Of a stretch of 64,000 bases of DNA, positions 19,439-29,000 are shown one piece after another (the first letter of the stretch is position 1; each line of letters starts with the position of its first letter). The stretch covers positions 32,131-96,130 of the forward strand of contig DDFY01000010.1 of the NCBI GenBank assembly GCA_002337385.1, read 5' to 3'. The notes under the pieces were generated by a model. It searched no databases and had not been told where the DNA came from. It was given only the letters and a program-made list of their open reading frames with translations. This DNA comes from Erythrobacter sp. UBA1916. Lineage in GTDB: Bacteria; Pseudomonadota; Alphaproteobacteria; Sphingomonadales; Sphingomonadaceae. The position numbers were made by a program, and so were the translations under genes.

Positions 19439-20641
19439 TTGGCCAGCACGCCCCCGCCCCGCCCTCACCTTTTGGCCCGCTCGCGCGCCTCGCGGCTGGC
19501 CGACCGCGCCATCGACGCGATCTGGCGCAACGGCCTACACCCCCGCCCGGCACTGGAGCCGGATGCATTGTGGGCCATCGGTGCCAATGGCTGCGCCCCT
19601 TCAGATGAGCACCAGGGCCGCAGCGCCGAGGATGTCGCCGATTTCCGGCTCCGTCTCGATCTCCTGTGCCAGTCCCTGCGCGACGAGGCCGATCTTAACG
19701 CGCTCGGGCACACGATGGCCTATGGTCAGGTCACCGGGGCGATCCGCATGCGGCATCGGCTGGGTGCTCTGTGGCGCAGCAACCCCGGCATCGAGCACAC
19801 CGAAATCGCCGCGCCGATCATCGTCGTCGGCCAGATGCGCGCAGGGACCACGCGGATGCATCGCCTGCTCGCCGCCGACCCTGCCCATGCCGGGACGCCG
19901 TTCTACTGCGGAATGAACCCGGTGCGCGAACAGCCCGAGCTGCGACCGGTGAAGACCCGCATCGGCATTGCCGTCGCGCGCAGCATCAACCCCTGGATCG
20001 ACGTCCAGCACCCGTTCGGCGCAACGCTCGTTGATGAAGAACTGCCCTGGCTCTCCTACGCGCTGTCGCCAGCGGCGCTGGAGGCACAGTATCGCATTCC
20101 CGCCTTCGTCGCCTTTAGCGAGGCGCGCGATCCCGCACCGGTCTATCGTGAGTTTGCCCGCCTCCTGCGCTCTGACGCGGCGCAGATGGGCAATACGGCG
20201 CGCCCGCGGGTGCTCAAGTGCCCGCAATATGCCGAAGACCTGCGCGCGCTGCTCGCGCAGTTTCCCGATGCGCGGGTGGTCGTTACCCGGCGTTGCAGCG
20301 ATCAGGTGCTGGCGAGCACGATGTCGGTGGTGGCCGGACAGATGGCTTACCAATCCGACCGGGTGGATCTCGCCGAGGTCGAGGCCGAATGGCGTCGCAA
20401 GCTAGCCCTGCGCGAAGAGCGTATGTTGGCAGCGCTGGCAGACTTTGCCGGCCCGGTGGCCGAGGTCGGGTTCGAGGCCCTCAACGCGGACTGGGAGGGC
20501 GAAATCGCGCACGTCTACCGCAAGCTGGACCTGTCGCTCAGCGATGCGGCACTGGCGGCGATGCGGGCCGAGCAGGGGCGAGCCAAGACCAGCCCCCACC
20601 ACGGACACCGCGCCGTCTATCAACCCGCAAGGGTCGCTTAG
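19439..20641 (+). CDS. Sulfotransferase family protein
   Basis: About 400 residues with a PAPS-binding 5' loop typical of sulfotransferases: VVGQMRAGTTRMHRLLAAD (G131-T138 loop). A later segment, VLKCPQYAEDLRALLAQFPDARVVVTRRC, resembles the 3'-phosphate-binding region. It likely moves sulfate from PAPS to a small molecule or surface glycan; the acceptor is unknown. No ATG occurs near the expected start, so TTG at 19439, four bases after purN, is taken. The stop overlaps the convergent DUF465 gene by 4 bp. Confidence 0.82.
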   Translation: MASTPPPRPHLLARSRASRLADRAIDAIWRNGLHPRPALEPDALWAIGANGCAPSDEHQGRSAEDVADFRLRLDLLCQSLRDEADLNALGHTMAYGQVTGAIRMRHRLGALWRSNPGIEHTEIAAPIIVVGQMRAGTTRMHRLLAADPAHAGTPFYCGMNPVREQPELRPVKTRIGIAVARSINPWIDVQHPFGATLVDEELPWLSYALSPAALEAQYRIPAFVAFSEARDPAPVYREFARLLRSDAAQMGNTARPRVLKCPQYAEDLRALLAQFPDARVVVTRRCSDQVLASTMSVVAGQMAYQSDRVDLAEVEAEWRRKLALREERMLAALADFAGPVAEVGFEALNADWEGEIAHVYRKLDLSLSDAALAAMRAEQGRAKTSPHHGHRAVYQPARVA

Positions 20642-20889
20642 GCCGCTTCGCGGGCCTTCGTCACAATCACCGACAGCTGGTCAATCAAGCCAAGCCGCTG
20701 CTTCTTGAGCGCTTCGACACGATCGTCAGAGGCGGCATCGACTTCGCTCTCGATGCGGTGAATCTCGCGGTTCACCTCGTGATACTCGTCGGCCAGACGG
20801 GCAAAGTGCGCGTCGGTCAGCTTGAGCTGGTGCAGCAGTTCGCCGTCATTGGGAAATTCTGCGGCGAGTTCGTGCGGGGTATGGCTCAT
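20638..20889 (-). CDS. DUF465 (YdcH) family small protein
   Basis: An 83-residue, highly charged helical protein (LKLTDAHFARLADEYHEVNR, RVEALKKQRLGLIDQL) of the YdcH/DUF465 family, whose function is unknown. The start at 20889 has a clear AGGAG ribosome site 10 bases upstream; a longer frame to 20937 lacks this. Confidence 0.85.
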   Translation of the reverse strand: MSHTPHELAAEFPNDGELLHQLKLTDAHFARLADEYHEVNREIHRIESEVDAASDDRVEALKKQRLGLIDQLSVIVTKAREAA

Positions 20890-20963
20890 TGGGGCATCTC
20901 CTGTTGTTATGCTTTGCGAGGCTTGCCCCGAGGGCATTCACAATACCTTGCTCTCGATCAAAC

Positions 20964-20999
20964 AAAAGCCCCGCCGGATCGCTCCGGCGGGGCTTTGTT
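20964..20999 (-). terminator. Rho-independent terminator after ndk
   Basis: A perfect stem GCCCCGCCGGA (20968-20978) / TCCGGCGGGGC (20983-20993), extended by three A-T pairs, with a 4-base loop. On the minus strand it is followed by TTTTGTTTG. It lies 34 bp past the ndk stop and upstream of the DUF465 gene. Confidence 0.9.
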
Positions 21000-21032
21000 T
21001 TCAGCGCGCTCGCTCTTCGCCAGCGCAACCAA

Positions 21033-21455
<423 letters not shown>

Positions 21456-21540
21456 GGAATGTTCCTTCGCGAAAGTTGGTTTATATCTCTTTCGCGCGCG
21501 CCCCTAGCCGCAAGCACGGCACGGGGCAAGCGTGTGCGGC

Positions 21541-22035
21541 TCAGCTCTTGGTGCCAATGGTGAGCGTGGCGCTGGTTCCACCATCATCGCCGGGCGAGGC
21601 ATTGATCGAGAACACCAGTCCGTCGCCGCTCTCGCCCGAGACGATCTGGGCCTCGTTAGCCTTCATCTCCATCTTGATCTCGATGCCCGCCGCTTCCGCT
21701 TCCTTGCGGTAGAAAGCGACGATCTCTTCAGGCTCGGCGCTGCTTTGGAGCTGCACCAGCGCACCGCTCCCGCTGCCCGCCGAAACATTGGTGCTGGAGA
21801 CGACCTTGGCGCCGGGATAGAGCGTGAAACCGTCGGGCAGGCTGGATGCGGCACCCTCGCCGCTCTGGATCGTAACCGTCTCACCATCGGCATTGGTGAT
21901 GGTGGCATTGACCTCGCCGCTATCCTGATCGACGTCATAGGCGACCTCGCCATCCTCGGTCTCGATCGTATCCGAATCGTCCGATCCGCAGGCGGTGAGT
22001 GCCAGAACTGCGGCCGAAATCACAACTGCACGCAT
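21541..22035 (-). CDS. Predicted lipoprotein of unknown function
   Basis: A 164-residue protein with a short lipoprotein signal (VVISAAVLALTACGSDD, Cys16). The mature part is acidic and Gly/Ser-rich, with a conserved-looking core (LPDGFTLYPGAKVVSST, EEIVAFYRKEAEAAGIE) resembling small periplasmic proteins in which a stress- or sterol-type partner has not been defined. It probably sits in the inner or outer membrane leaflet facing the periplasm. Confidence 0.75.
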   Translation of the reverse strand: MRAVVISAAVLALTACGSDDSDTIETEDGEVAYDVDQDSGEVNATITNADGETVTIQSGEGAASSLPDGFTLYPGAKVVSSTNVSAGSGSGALVQLQSSAEPEEIVAFYRKEAEAAGIEIKMEMKANEAQIVSGESGDGLVFSINASPGDDGGTSATLTIGTKS

Positions 22036-22082
22036 TGCTAAGATCCCCTCGAAATCCTCAATCCTCTGCCTGACCTAATCCA

Positions 22083-22508
22083 TCACGCTTGCTTGATCCA
22101 GCGTCCCGCCTCCTGCCGCCAGAAATTGCGCTCCACCCCTTCCTGCTCGCCCAGCCTGCGCCAGGTGTCGCGCGCTCCGGCGCGGCTGTTATCGTCGAAC
22201 AGGAGGAATGCCCGAGCAAAGCCCAGCGCCTCTTCGCGCCATAGGCCATCGGCGATCAGCACAAAGCGCGCACCATTGGCCGCCGCGCAGTCGGGCGCCA
22301 GCAGGATCGGCTGACGCTCGGCGTGCGGATGATCGGCGCGGCCATGGGCGAGGAAGTCCTGCGGGAATTCCTCCCACAACGCGCGGTCCATCGCCTCGCC
22401 TGCGCCGACCACCAGCAGCAGCTCGCCCGCGTTAAGCGTGGCGCGAGCGAGCTGCGCAGTGGCCTGTTCGGCGCTGGCCGATTCGAGCAGGTAGAAGTCG
22501 ACGCGCAT
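22083..22508 (-). CDS. holC: DNA polymerase III chi subunit
   Basis: A 141-residue protein beginning MRVDFYLLESASAEQATAQL, with LLVVGAGEAMDRALWEEFPQDFLAHG and QPILLAPDCAAANGARFVLIADG, the HolC pattern. Chi links the clamp loader to SSB at the fork. It lies downstream of pepA on the minus strand, the same holC-pepA neighbourhood seen in many proteobacteria. The start at 22508 matches the family N-terminus. Confidence 0.92.
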   Translation of the reverse strand: MRVDFYLLESASAEQATAQLARATLNAGELLLVVGAGEAMDRALWEEFPQDFLAHGRADHPHAERQPILLAPDCAAANGARFVLIADGLWREEALGFARAFLLFDDNSRAGARDTWRRLGEQEGVERNFWRQEAGRWIKQA

Positions 22509-22608
22509 GACTCTTTTTCGCCCTAACGCTGCGCTGCTTGAGGGCAGAGGCGTTCGCCCCACCACTGCGCAGCTTGAGGGCAAATCAGGAAATGCGCCCG
22601 GAAGTGCA

Positions 22609-24069
22609 TCACCCCTCGGCGGTGTCGCGCACGAAGCGGTCGATCAGGCGCACGCCATAGCCGGTCGCGCCCTTGTCCCAGGTCGCCCCGGGCTTGTCGG
22701 CCCAGGCCATGCCCGCGATGTCGCAGTGCGCCCAGTTCACCCCGTCCTCGATGTAGCGCTGGAGATACTGGGCCGCGGTGATCGACCCCGCCATGCGTGT
22801 GCCGACATTCTTCATATCGGCAATGGCGCTGTCGAGCAGACGATCATATGCAGGCGAAAGCGGGAAGCGCCACAGCTTGTCGCCGCTGGCCGTGCCCGCC
22901 GCGAGCAGCCCATTAGCCAGGTCGTCCGAATTCGAGAACAGGCCCGCGTGCTCGGAGCCAAGCGAAATCAGGATGGCGCCCGTAAGCGTGGCGAGATCGA
23001 CCACGGTCTTGGGCTTGAACTCACGCTGCACCCAGGTCAGCGCGTCGCACAGCACGAGGCGGCCTTCAGCGTCGGTGTTGATCACCTCGACCGTCTGCCC
23101 GCTCATCGTGGTGACCACGTCGCCGGGACGCTGAGCATTGCCGTCGGGCATGTTCTCAACCAGGCCGCACACGCCGACCACATTGGCCTTGGCCTTGCGG
23201 CCTGCCAGCGCGACCATCGCGCCCGCCACGGCGCCAGCGCCGCCCATGTCCCATTTCATGTCTTCCATGCCCGCGGCAGGCTTGATCGAGATGCCGCCGG
23301 TGTCGAAGGTCACGCCCTTGCCCACGAACACGGTCGGAGCATCGCCCGCCTTGCCGCCGTTCCACTTCATCACCAGCAGCTGCCCCTCGCGCACCGAGCC
23401 CTGGCTCACACCGAGCAGCGCGCCCATGCCGAGCTTTTCCATTTCGGCTTCGCCCAGCACTTCGATTTCAACGCCGGTGCCCGCCAGCCGCTCGCGGCAG
23501 CGTTCAACGAAGCTTTCGGGATAGATGACGTTCGCCGGTTCGCTAACCAGCTCGCGGGTGAACTCGACCCCGCGCGCCAAAGCTTCAGCCTCGTTCCAGG
23601 CAGCTTCGGCCCCTTCGGGCGCGCCAACCACCACCACCTCAGCCAGAGTCGGCTTCTGCTCGTCGCGCAGCTTGGTACGGTAGGTGTCCCAACGCCATGC
23701 CCGCAGCCGGAGGCCGAGCAGGACGGCGGCAACCTCGGCTGCACTCAGCGAACCGTCACGGCAATCGAGCGCGAGCGCGGTTTCGCCTGAAGTGAGGAAC
23801 TTGGTCGTAAGCGCCGCGCCAGCCTTCTCAAGCTGAGGCAGGCGTTCGCTGCCTTTCTCGCCGGCACCGGCCAGAGCAAGGCGCACCGGGCCGTTGTCGC
23901 CCTCGTAAAACCCTTCGAAAGTCTGCCCGGCCTTGCCGCTGAACCGGGAGGCCTCTGCCCCGCTGGCAATGATCGCGGGCAGATCGCCCGGCAGATCGCC
24001 TTTCGCTACGACGCGCGCAACCAGGCGCGGGGAATTGGCATCAAAGGCTGGGCTAAAGGCAATTTTCAT
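22609..24069 (-). CDS. pepA: Leucyl aminopeptidase (M17)
   Basis: A 486-residue dinuclear zinc or manganese aminopeptidase. The C-terminal catalytic half has VGKGVTFDTGGISIKPAAGM, MKWDMGGAGAV, and the family signature NTDAEGRLVLCDAL with metal-ligand Asp and Glu. The start at 24069 (MKIAFSPAFD) has GGAG upstream; a much longer frame lacks homology. It is divergent from lptD (108 bp). Confidence 0.96.
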   Translation of the reverse strand: MKIAFSPAFDANSPRLVARVVAKGDLPGDLPAIIASGAEASRFSGKAGQTFEGFYEGDNGPVRLALAGAGEKGSERLPQLEKAGAALTTKFLTSGETALALDCRDGSLSAAEVAAVLLGLRLRAWRWDTYRTKLRDEQKPTLAEVVVVGAPEGAEAAWNEAEALARGVEFTRELVSEPANVIYPESFVERCRERLAGTGVEIEVLGEAEMEKLGMGALLGVSQGSVREGQLLVMKWNGGKAGDAPTVFVGKGVTFDTGGISIKPAAGMEDMKWDMGGAGAVAGAMVALAGRKAKANVVGVCGLVENMPDGNAQRPGDVVTTMSGQTVEVINTDAEGRLVLCDALTWVQREFKPKTVVDLATLTGAILISLGSEHAGLFSNSDDLANGLLAAGTASGDKLWRFPLSPAYDRLLDSAIADMKNVGTRMAGSITAAQYLQRYIEDGVNWAHCDIAGMAWADKPGATWDKGATGYGVRLIDRFVRDTAEG

Positions 24070-24177
24070 GGTCACTCCGGTCATGCTGGTGCGATCGGGG
24101 CACAGCGTCGACAAGTCGAACACGCCGCGATCAAGCTGGCGTTGCGAATTAGGATCGCACAGTGCAATAGGCAAGCC

Positions 24178-26472
24178 ATGCTCCCCTCTTGGCGTAATCC
24201 TCCGAAGGCGTCGTTGCGCAGCCTGCCCCTGCTTGGTGTGGCCACAATCGTCTTGCTTGCCGCCCAGCCCGCCTATGCGCAGGGCACCTCTGACGGCCAA
24301 GCCGAAGAGAGCGAATCCTCCGGCGCAAATGCCGATCTGATCGAAGCTCTCGATGGCGAGCGCGAGGTTGACTTCGAAGCCGACGAGATTCGCTACGACG
24401 ACGAAACCGACACGATCTCCGCCCAAGGCGACGTGATTCTCGAAGCCGGCGACCAGTCTGTTCGCGCCGAACGCGTGGTCTGGAACCGGATGACCGGCGA
24501 GATCGTGGCCGAGGGTTCGATCCGTTATGTCGATGCCGATGGCAACCAGCTGTTCACCGAACGGCTGGTGTTGACCGACCAGCTCGAAGCCGCGGCGATG
24601 AGCAACCTGTTGCTGGTGTTCCGAGAAGGCTCGCGGCTGGCGGCGAACGAAGCCCGGCGCAAGGCCGATGGCGATATCGAGCTGGACAAGGCCGCCTTTT
24701 CAACCTGCGCGATCGTGAACGAGGACGGCTGCCCCAAGAACCCGAGTTGGCGCGTCACCGCCGAGCGCGTCTATTACGACCAGCAAACCCAGCGCATCCG
24801 GTTCCGCGGCGCCTATCTCGAACTGTTCGGCACGCGCCTTCTGCCGCTGCCCGGCCTTTCGATCCGCGCCGACGGGACCGCCGATTCGGGCTTCTTTATC
24901 CCCGAGATCGAACTGACCGCCTCGAATGGCGTTTCGATCTCCGACAGCTTCTACTGGCGCATGGCGGATAACCGCGACCTCGAGCTGAGCGCCTACATCT
25001 ACACCGCCACTGCGCCGATGGTTTCCGCCAAGTACCGCGAATTGACCAGCAAGGGCGCGTTCCAGGTCACCGGTTATGCAACCTACGGGACGCGCCTCCC
25101 GCTCACCGCGACAGGCGCTCCGACTGCCGTCAGCCGCGAGGACCTGCGCGGTTACCTCGCCGCCAACGGCCGGTTCCAGTTCAACGAGAACCTCTCGCTC
25201 TCCGGCTCGCTCCGCTATGCCAGCGACCGCACCTTCCTGCGCCGCTACGACATCAGCCGCGAAGACCGCATCCGCTCAACGGTTGCGCTCGAAAACATCG
25301 ACGAGAGCAGCTATCTCTCGGTCGCCGGCTGGGCGACGCAGTTGCTGCTGGTCAATCAGGATCAGGGTCAGGAGCCAATCGCGCTTCCCTTGATCGACTA
25401 TCGCAAGCGCCTAACGGACCCGGTGCTGGGCGGCGTGGTGGAGTTGCAGGGCAACACGCTGGCGCTCGCCCGCACCGACGGGCAGGACACCCAGCGCGCC
25501 TTCGCCCGCGCCCAGTGGAACCTGCGCAAGATCACATCGCTCGGGCAGGAAGTTTCGTTCACCGCACTGGTGCGCGGCGATGTCTATCACTCGGACCAGA
25601 ACGATCTCTCGACCACCGCGCTCTATGCCGGGACCGAGGGCTGGCAGACCCGCGGCGTGGCGATGGCCGCGATCGACGTTAAATGGCCGCTGATCGGCGA
25701 ATTCATGGGCGGGACGCAGACGATCACCCCGCGCGTGCAATTCGTTGCCGCGCCGTCGGTCCGCAATCTGTCCATTCCCAACGAGGATGCGCGCGCCATC
25801 GATCTGGAGGATTCCAACCTCTTCGCGCTCAACCGCTTCCCCGGCTACGACCGGGTCGAGGACGGCGCGCGCGTCACCTACGGTGCCGACTGGCAGCTCA
25901 ATTTCCCCGGCTGGCGTATCTCTTCGACCATCGGCCAGTCCTACCGGCTCAGCACCGAACCGGTGCTGTTTCCCGACGGCACCGGCCTGACCGAGCGCTT
26001 CTCCGACTTCGTCGGCCGCACCGAGGTGCGCTATCGCGATTTCTTCAAGCTCGTGCATCGCTTCCGCCTCGACAAGGATGATTTCGCCATCCGCCGGGCC
26101 GAGGTTGACGCCACCTTGGGGTCTGACCGCACATACGTTGAACTCGGATACCTTCGCCTCAACCGCAATATCGAACTCGATTTCGAAGATCTGCAGGATC
26201 GCGAGGAAGTGCGCGTGGCCGGGCGGATCGCCTTTGCCAACTACTGGTCGGTGTTCGGCTCGGCCGTGGTCAACCTCACCGACGCGGCCGAGGACCCGAC
26301 GCTGGCTTCCGACGGGTTCGAACCGCTGCGCACACGCCTCGGCATCGCCTATGCGGATGACTGCCTGGAAATGGGCTTTACCTGGCGGCGCGACTACATC
26401 GAACTGGCCGACGCCCGCAGCGGGAACTCGTTCCAGCTCTACTTCTCGCTGCGCAACCTCAATTTCCGTTAA
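24178..26472 (+). CDS. lptD: LPS-assembly protein LptD (outer-membrane)
   Basis: About 764 residues. A signal peptide ends near AQPAYAQG. An N-terminal OstA/LptA-like domain follows (DFEADEIRYDDETDTISAQG, GEIVAEGSIRYVDADG), then a large C-terminal beta-barrel ending SFQLYFSLRNLNFR. Cys residues in the N-domain (STCAIVNEDGCP) and near the C-terminus (ADDCLEMGF) fit the disulfides known in LptD. With LptE it inserts LPS in the outer leaflet. The ATG at 24178 is preferred over an upstream TTG. It starts the lptD-surA-pdxA-rsmA run. Confidence 0.95.
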   Translation: MLPSWRNPPKASLRSLPLLGVATIVLLAAQPAYAQGTSDGQAEESESSGANADLIEALDGEREVDFEADEIRYDDETDTISAQGDVILEAGDQSVRAERVVWNRMTGEIVAEGSIRYVDADGNQLFTERLVLTDQLEAAAMSNLLLVFREGSRLAANEARRKADGDIELDKAAFSTCAIVNEDGCPKNPSWRVTAERVYYDQQTQRIRFRGAYLELFGTRLLPLPGLSIRADGTADSGFFIPEIELTASNGVSISDSFYWRMADNRDLELSAYIYTATAPMVSAKYRELTSKGAFQVTGYATYGTRLPLTATGAPTAVSREDLRGYLAANGRFQFNENLSLSGSLRYASDRTFLRRYDISREDRIRSTVALENIDESSYLSVAGWATQLLLVNQDQGQEPIALPLIDYRKRLTDPVLGGVVELQGNTLALARTDGQDTQRAFARAQWNLRKITSLGQEVSFTALVRGDVYHSDQNDLSTTALYAGTEGWQTRGVAMAAIDVKWPLIGEFMGGTQTITPRVQFVAAPSVRNLSIPNEDARAIDLEDSNLFALNRFPGYDRVEDGARVTYGADWQLNFPGWRISSTIGQSYRLSTEPVLFPDGTGLTERFSDFVGRTEVRYRDFFKLVHRFRLDKDDFAIRRAEVDATLGSDRTYVELGYLRLNRNIELDFEDLQDREEVRVAGRIAFANYWSVFGSAVVNLTDAAEDPTLASDGFEPLRTRLGIAYADDCLEMGFTWRRDYIELADARSGNSFQLYFSLRNLNFR

Positions 26473-26626
26473 TTTGCACTCTCGCCACTGTTCAGGCATT
26501 TGGCAGCGCGCACGCTTTTGGATAGAGCCTTGCGCGCACCGCAACGGCTGACTCAGCTAGTGTTCAGTACGGCGCGTTATGGCCGGAAATGAACAGACAG
26601 GCGCGAGATGACCTCGTGCCGCATGG

Positions 26627-27994
26627 ATGAAAGAGAACGATAACGTGATTGCGTTTGCCCGAAAGCTCGTAAACATCACGGCCGCGAGCGCCCTTCTGCT
26701 CTCCGGCTCGACGGGCGTTTATGCCCAGGCCGTCGACTCGCAGAACGATGCCTTCAACATCCCGAGCGACATTTCGTTCCTCGGTCAGAGCGATCCGAAC
26801 GTTCGCCGCGCCACGGCGCGGGTTAACGGCAACATCATCACCGGCACCGATGTCGATCAGCGAGTGGCGCTGATCCTCGCCGCCAACGAGGGGGTCCAAA
26901 TGCCTCCCGAGGAACTGCAGCGGCTCCGCCTGCAGGTTCTGCGCAACCTGATCGACGAGACCTTGCAGGTGCAGGAAGCCGCCGCGCTCGACATGGCGGT
27001 CACGTCCGACGAAGTCGACGAGGCCTATGCCCGCTTCGCCCAGCAGGGCCGCAACATGACGGTCGAACAGCTGGCCCAGTATCTCGAATCGATCGGATCG
27101 AGCCCGCGCACGATCAAGCGCCAGATTCAGGGCGAACTGGCCTGGGATCGGCTGCTGCGCCGCAATGTCGCCCCCTTCGTCAACGTGTCGGAGGCCGAGG
27201 TCAGCGAACTATATGAGCGCATGCAGGAATCGCGTGGCGCAACCGAATATCGGCTGGGTGAAATCTTCCTCCAGACTACGCCCGCCAACCGCGACGCCGT
27301 CGCCGCCAATGCCCAGCAGATCGTGCAGCAACTGCGCGAAGGTGGCAGCTTCCAGGCCTATGCCCGCCAGTACTCGCAGGCGACCACCGCCGCGGTCGGC
27401 GGCGATCTTGGTTGGATCAGGGTCGAGCAGCTGCAGAACCCGCAGCTGGAAGGCATCGTCGGCGAAATGCTGCCGGGCCAGCTTGTCGGCCCGGTCGAGA
27501 TTCCGGGTGGGCTCTGGATCGGCCTGCTGATCGACCGCCGCCAGATCGGCATGCCCGATCCGCGCGATGCCCAGCTCAGCCTCAAGCAGATTTCGATCAA
27601 CTTCGAGCCCGGCACCACCGAGGCAGAAGCGGAACGGCGCGGCAATGCCTTCGTCGCCGCGATCGACTCCATGAACGGCTGCGGCGATGCCAACGCCAAG
27701 GCCGCCGCAATCGGCGCAACCGTGGTCGACAACGACGAGATTGCCGCCCGCGCCCTGCCGGAAGCGTTGCAGAACGTGCTGCTGGGTCTCAACATCGGGC
27801 AGGCCACCCCGCCCTTCGGCGACCTGCAGGACGGCATTCGCGTGCTGATGCTGTGCGGCCGCGACGATCCGCCTGCGACCGCCGGGCCGGACATGCGCCA
27901 GCTGATGTCGCAGCTGGAGGACGACCGTATCAACAAGCGCGCCCAGCGCTACCTGCGCGACCTGCGCCGCGATGCGGTGATCGAGTACAACTAG
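26627..27994 (+). CDS. surA: Periplasmic chaperone/peptidyl-prolyl isomerase SurA
   Basis: About 455 residues: a signal peptide ending GVYAQA, an N-terminal SurA chaperone domain (ARVNGNIITGTDVDQRVALI), one parvulin-type PPIase domain (YRLGEIFLQT ... GGDLGWIRVEQL), a degenerate second one (DAQLSLKQISINF) and a C-terminal helix. SurA escorts outer-membrane proteins such as LptD. The start could be ATG 26627 or GTG 26645; the latter has a GAGAAC-like site upstream. It is 155 bp after lptD and 4 bp before pdxA. Confidence 0.93.
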   Translation: MKENDNVIAFARKLVNITAASALLLSGSTGVYAQAVDSQNDAFNIPSDISFLGQSDPNVRRATARVNGNIITGTDVDQRVALILAANEGVQMPPEELQRLRLQVLRNLIDETLQVQEAAALDMAVTSDEVDEAYARFAQQGRNMTVEQLAQYLESIGSSPRTIKRQIQGELAWDRLLRRNVAPFVNVSEAEVSELYERMQESRGATEYRLGEIFLQTTPANRDAVAANAQQIVQQLREGGSFQAYARQYSQATTAAVGGDLGWIRVEQLQNPQLEGIVGEMLPGQLVGPVEIPGGLWIGLLIDRRQIGMPDPRDAQLSLKQISINFEPGTTEAEAERRGNAFVAAIDSMNGCGDANAKAAAIGATVVDNDEIAARALPEALQNVLLGLNIGQATPPFGDLQDGIRVLMLCGRDDPPATAGPDMRQLMSQLEDDRINKRAQRYLRDLRRDAVIEYN

Positions 27995-27998
27995 GCCA

Positions 27999-29000
27999 AT
28001 GGACAAGCCGCTGGCCGTTTCGATCGGCGATCCGGCCGGAGTCGGCCCTGAACTGATCGTGGCGGCATGGCGCGCACGTGCCGAACGCGGCCTGCCCGCC
28101 TTTGCCGCCATCGGAGGCCTTGATGTGCTGCGCTCCGCCGCAGCGCGGGCGAAGATCGATCTGCCGCTCGTCGAGATCAGCCGAATCGAAGAAGCCCGTT
28201 CCGTCTTCAACGACGCCTTGCCAGTGCTGTCCGGAACCGACGGCGCCTACCGCCCCGGCGCTCCGAGCGAGGACGGCGCGAGGCTCGCCTTTGCCTCGCT
28301 CGAACGCGCGATTGCGCTGGCCAAGGCTGGCGAAGCCGCCGGAGTGGTGACGGCGCCGGTCTCCAAGGCGCAGATCGCGCGCATCGAACCCAGCTTCGTC
28401 GGCCAAACCGAACTGCTTGCACAGCACTGCTCACTGGCGGCCGAAGATGCGGTGATGATGCTGGCTGGCCCCAGCCTGCGCGCCGTGCCGCTCACCGTCC
28501 ATTGCGCCCTTTCCGAGGTGCCGGGACTGGTGACGCAGGAGCTGATCGTCCACCGCTGCCGCATTCTCGCGCGCGCCTTGCGGGAGGACTACGGCGTTGC
28601 CCGCCCGCATGTAGCGGTCGCCGGTCTCAATCCGCATGCGGGCGAGAACGGGCGCATGGGGCGTGAGGAAATCGAGACCATCATGCCCGCCATCGCCACC
28701 TTGCGTGCCGAAGGGATCAACGCGAGCGGCCCGCATCCTGCCGATACGCTGTTCGCTCCGCATAAGCGCTCAAGCTACGATGCCGCGCTGGCGATGTATC
28801 ACGATCAGGCGCTGGTGCCGCTGAAGACGCTCGATTTCGACGAGGGTGTGAACGTCACGCTGGGCCTGCCGATCGTGCGCACCTCGCCCGATCACGGCAC
28901 CGCCTTCGATATCGCCGGCAAGGGCACCGCTCGCCCCGATGCGATGATAGCGGCGATCCGCATGGCCGGAGAAATCGCCGCCCGCCGCAGCGCCGCATGA
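27999..29000 (+). CDS. pdxA: 4-hydroxythreonine-4-phosphate dehydrogenase
   Basis: A 333-residue enzyme of vitamin B6 (PLP) synthesis. Seen: SIGDPAGVGPELI at the start, VTAPVSKAQIA, metal-binding His regions, GLNPHAGENGRMG, and MYHDQALVPLKTL, all typical of PdxA. It begins 4 bp after surA and overlaps rsmA by 4 bp (ATGA), so the three are co-translated. Confidence 0.97.
   Translation: MDKPLAVSIGDPAGVGPELIVAAWRARAERGLPAFAAIGGLDVLRSAAARAKIDLPLVEISRIEEARSVFNDALPVLSGTDGAYRPGAPSEDGARLAFASLERAIALAKAGEAAGVVTAPVSKAQIARIEPSFVGQTELLAQHCSLAAEDAVMMLAGPSLRAVPLTVHCALSEVPGLVTQELIVHRCRILARALREDYGVARPHVAVAGLNPHAGENGRMGREEIETIMPAIATLRAEGINASGPHPADTLFAPHKRSSYDAALAMYHDQALVPLKTLDFDEGVNVTLGLPIVRTSPDHGTAFDIAGKGTARPDAMIAAIRMAGEIAARRSAA

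Noticed and set aside
25411..26544. 377-residue antisense frame across lptD
   Set aside because: No recognisable motifs, and lptD is unambiguous in this region.
27209..28210. Antisense frame spanning surA and pdxA
   Set aside because: It crosses two well-supported genes and has no coding features of its own.
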